This document shows positions 6,342 to 8,083 of a stretch of DNA of 8,083 nt, piece after piece (the first letter of the stretch is position 1; every line of letters begins with the position of its first letter). The DNA is taken from NCBI GenBank assembly GCA_020058465.1, contig JAGVDZ010000106.1, forward strand, positions 1 to 8,083, in the 5' to 3' direction. Source of the stretch: Parachlamydiales bacterium. Its GTDB lineage: Bacteria > Chlamydiota > Chlamydiia > Chlamydiales > SM23-39. The translations under genes were made by a program, and so were the position numbers. The notes beneath the pieces are model-generated. The model searched no databases, was not told the origin of the DNA, and was given only the letters and a program-made list of their open reading frames with translations.

Positions 6342-7870
6342 TACCAACTATCAAAAATAACGTGCAGTTTGACCAGCGCGAAAGCTTCCGACAAATCGAC
6401 GCTTTGGCACGGCCAAACTGCACGTTATTTTTGATATTCTGTATCAGTTTGGTGTCGTTATCGGTCCTCTGGGGCTTCGAGAGTGTCTACCCAATTGCAC
6501 ACTTCGATCTGGCTCAGGGGACGATCACGTTACGGGACGACTCTACTTGGAGTGTGGGGTGGTGGTATCGTCCTGAGGTATCGGGATGGCATGTGGGCGA
6601 TGAAATTCGTTTGACCTATACAGGGCAATGGGGCAACAGCATCCGAATGGAGCATGTAGCTTCCAGTCAGGTTGTGTGGGGACGCAATGAGACGGCCCCG
6701 GATCTCAATAAGAGTCATGTCCTCTTGCGAGTCTCCAGCCCCCTTTTTTCAACTGATGGGCAGCATATATTTGTGCTAGATGAAGGTTCGATCTTCAGTG
6801 TAGAGGGGCACTTCGTGTGGAAAAGACGAGATCCTGTCTTTATATTTCACGATGAAAAGCAAGGGTTTACCATTTGGAATCTAGCTCAACACGAGATCTT
6901 ACAGGGGGTGCATTGGATCGGCCGAGAACAAGATCATCATCCAGCGAGTCTCGTGAATTTAGAATATAACTTATCTAAAAAGATCGTCGGCCAACAAGAA
7001 GCACTGGGGCAAATTGCCGACCATTTGATGAGTCGTTGGGTTGGCTCTGGAGATTGTAAAGCCCCGATCGCCGTATTCTTGCTCCTCGGTTCCACTGGGG
7101 TAGGCAAGACCGAGTTGGCCAAGGTCTTGTCAGAGGCCCTTCTGGGGAGCGCCTCTCTTTTGACTCGCTTTGATATGTCCCACTTTGCCCACAGCTCATC
7201 TCTCAATCGTCTGATCGGCTCTCCACCGGGCTATATCGACCATGAACGGGGTGGGCAGCTAACTTCAGCTTTAACTTCTCTGCCTCATACCGTGATTCTC
7301 CTCGATGAAATTGAAAAAGCAGATCCTTTGGTACAAAAATTTTTTCTACCCATATTCGATGAAGGGTATGTGACAGATATGGACAATCGAGTGATCTCTT
7401 GTCAGCAAGCCATCTTTGTCTTGACCTCGAATCTCTGTGCTGAAGAAATTGGCCACCTATTTGCCGAGGGGTATACAGCCGATGAGGTGCTTCGATTGAT
7501 CGAACCCAAGTTGATGAAAGAGCTTTCATTCGAGCTCTACAATCGGGTGATCCCGATTTTGTTCCAACCCCTTTCAAGAGAGCATATGAGACGTTTAGTA
7601 GAGCTTCGATTGGAGGAGGTGATTCAAGAGCTTGAGCACTCTTTTGAAGTGACGGTGGAGGTGAGTGAGAATGTAAAAAAAATATTAATTCAGAAGGGCT
7701 TTCACCCTAAGCTGGGAGCTCGTCCCTTAAGGCGTTATATCGATCGTTATTTGGTGAAAACTGTCTCTAGAGCTGTGTTATTCGATGCTTTTGAGCCGGG
7801 GACCCACCTGAGAGTCGATTATGATGATCAGAGCCAAAGCTGGAGTGTGCAGTGTTGTGCAGGTGCGTGA
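6338..7870 (+). CDS. Membrane-anchored protein with a single ClpB/ClpA D2-type AAA+ ATPase module
   Basis: A 510-residue protein. Residues 27-47 (NCTLFLIFCISLVSLSVLWG region) form one hydrophobic segment. Residues about 55-198 are beta-rich and may be two repeats. Residues about 205-500 are one AAA+ module of the ClpB/ClpA second-domain type: IVGQQEA (216-222), Walker A GSTGVGKT (251-258), DMSHFAHSSSLNRLIGSPPGYI (279-300) with a pore-loop tyrosine, Walker B VILLDEIEKA (319-328), sensor 1 TSN (363-365), arginine finger in LYNR (400-403) and sensor 2 GARPLRR (460-466). There is no first AAA+ module, no Clp N-domain, no middle domain and no IGF/IGL ClpP-docking loop that I can see. ATP-driven remodelling is therefore likely, with unknown substrate. 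The start has no Shine-Dalgarno and lies at the foot of a long inverted repeat. A later start would cut the hydrophobic segment. The standard name ClpB would be misleading. Confidence 0.88.
   Translation: MIPTIKNNVQFDQRESFRQIDALARPNCTLFLIFCISLVSLSVLWGFESVYPIAHFDLAQGTITLRDDSTWSVGWWYRPEVSGWHVGDEIRLTYTGQWGNSIRMEHVASSQVVWGRNETAPDLNKSHVLLRVSSPLFSTDGQHIFVLDEGSIFSVEGHFVWKRRDPVFIFHDEKQGFTIWNLAQHEILQGVHWIGREQDHHPASLVNLEYNLSKKIVGQQEALGQIADHLMSRWVGSGDCKAPIAVFLLLGSTGVGKTELAKVLSEALLGSASLLTRFDMSHFAHSSSLNRLIGSPPGYIDHERGGQLTSALTSLPHTVILLDEIEKADPLVQKFFLPIFDEGYVTDMDNRVISCQQAIFVLTSNLCAEEIGHLFAEGYTADEVLRLIEPKLMKELSFELYNRVIPILFQPLSREHMRRLVELRLEEVIQELEHSFEVTVEVSENVKKILIQKGFHPKLGARPLRRYIDRYLVKTVSRAVLFDAFEPGTHLRVDYDDQSQSWSVQCCAGA
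6339..6446. repeat. Nested inverted repeat (108 bases) at the start of the AAA+ gene
   Basis: Arms 6339-6371 and 6414-6446 are inverted copies matching at 30 of 33 positions. The inner 23 bases (6349-6371 against 6414-6436) are perfect; the mismatches are at 6345, 6346 and 6348. Inside, after A6372/C6413, CC pairs with GG. With A6375 bulged, G6376-C6385 pairs with 6401-6410 at 8 of 10 positions, ending in AAAGC/GCTTT with a loop at 6386-6400. The left arm is A-rich (AAAAATAACG) and the right arm T-rich. The whole structure is in the coding frame; the right arm encodes part of the hydrophobic segment. It could be an mRNA hairpin, a protein-binding palindrome, a template-switch product, or a small inserted element. 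Confidence 0.9.
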
Positions 7871-7939
7871 TCTTTGCAGGGCAAAGGAAACTAGAATAAA
7901 TTTTTTACTTCATAGAAGATATGAGGATATTTTTGTTTG

Positions 7940-7967
7940 TTGCTAAGCCGACGCAGTTAAATATGAA
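7940..7967 (+). promoter_or_regulatory. Weak candidate promoter for the gene leaving the window
   Basis: TTGCTA (7940-7945) and TATGAA (7962-7967) are separated by 16 bases in an AT-rich stretch after the AAA+ gene, upstream of the Shine-Dalgarno at 8021. The match is partial and AT-rich DNA yields such matches by chance. Confidence 0.25.
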
Positions 7968-8020
7968 TTTGTTTCTCGCGAATGGTATACACAAATGAAT
8001 TCAAAATTTGGGAATTTGAC

Positions 8021-8083
8021 AAGGAGGTAGCTTGGGATTCATCTTTCTGAAGCAGCTAAACTTAAAAAGTTTAGCGATACAAG
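8021..8083 (+). CDS. Possible 5' end of a further gene (starts at about 8032, runs off the window)
   Basis: AAGGAGG (8021-8027) is a strong Shine-Dalgarno. No ATG follows. The best start in this frame is TTG at 8032-8034 with a short 4-base spacer, reading LGFIFLKQLNLKSLAIQ to the window edge without a stop. A second frame from ATT at 8037 (9-base spacer) reads IHLSEAAKLKKFSDT and is also open. Neither can be identified, and the choice cannot be made from so few codons. The span given includes the Shine-Dalgarno. Confidence 0.3.
8055..8075. repeat. Perfect 9-base inverted repeat with AAA loop
   Basis: GCTAAACTT (8055-8063), AAA, AAGTTTAGC (8067-8075). It lies just after the strong Shine-Dalgarno and so possibly within the first codons of the next gene. 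It may be an operator-like site or a small mRNA hairpin, but AT-rich DNA makes chance possible. Confidence 0.6.

Noticed and set aside
6338..7870. Annotation as full ClpB chaperone or ClpC
   Set aside because: Only one AAA+ module is present, without the Clp N-domain, first module or middle domain; the similarity is to the second module only.
7872..7905. CTTTGC-AGG-GCAAAG hairpin after the AAA+ gene as a terminator
   Set aside because: A short 6-base stem with the T run about 15 bases further on, not directly adjoining; it could contribute to termination but is not a standard intrinsic terminator.
8037..8083. ATT start resembling infC
   Set aside because: IHLSEAAKLKKFSDT does not match the N-terminus of translation initiation factor IF-3; the resemblance is only the rare start codon.
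1..8083. tRNA, rRNA, CRISPR arrays, insertion sequences and transposases
   Set aside because: No direct repeat array, transposase motif or cloverleaf-like sequence was seen; all intergenic gaps are under 220 bases.

Overview
This window looks like the chromosome of a member of the Chlamydiota, more likely an environmental (Chlamydia-like) lineage than a Chlamydia species. The main support is the adjacency of cysS and lysS, which I recall from chlamydial genomes, and a lysyl-tRNA synthetase core segment of chlamydial type (FLRIALEISLKKLLVGG, then EIGKVFRNEGID). Large lineage-specific proteins and a DUF2147 protein next to housekeeping genes also fit. This placement comes from recall and pattern, not from a database search.

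Layout. Positions 2-2524 hold a tightly coupled plus-strand operon. It contains the 3' part of cysS, a 79-residue winged-helix protein sharing an ATGA overlap with cysS, and complete lysS one base after that. A 129-base gap follows, with a possible structured leader and a strong Shine-Dalgarno. Positions 2654-4747 hold a 697-residue protein I do not recognise, with a hydrophobic N-terminal stretch, a helical/coiled-coil middle and arginine codon use unlike lysS. It ends in a clear intrinsic terminator at 4761-4816. Positions 4925-5785 hold a DAHP synthase (first step of the shikimate pathway). A DUF2147 protein with a signal peptide lies on the minus strand and overlaps its 3' end tail to tail by 50 bases. 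Divergent from that is a 510-residue protein (6338-7870): one hydrophobic segment, a beta-rich region that may be two repeats, and a single ClpB/ClpA-type second AAA+ module. The last 213 bases are AT-rich, with a possible promoter and a strong Shine-Dalgarno for a gene running out of the window.

The genes do not form one pathway. The cysS-wHTH-lysS block is translation plus a possible regulator, aroF is metabolic, and the two large proteins are probably lineage-specific. The strongest oddity is a 108-base nested inverted repeat (6339-6446) with a perfect 23-base core. It starts inside the start codon of the AAA+ gene, lies wholly within its reading frame, and is preceded by a possible 10-codon leader frame that overlaps the start codon as ATGA.
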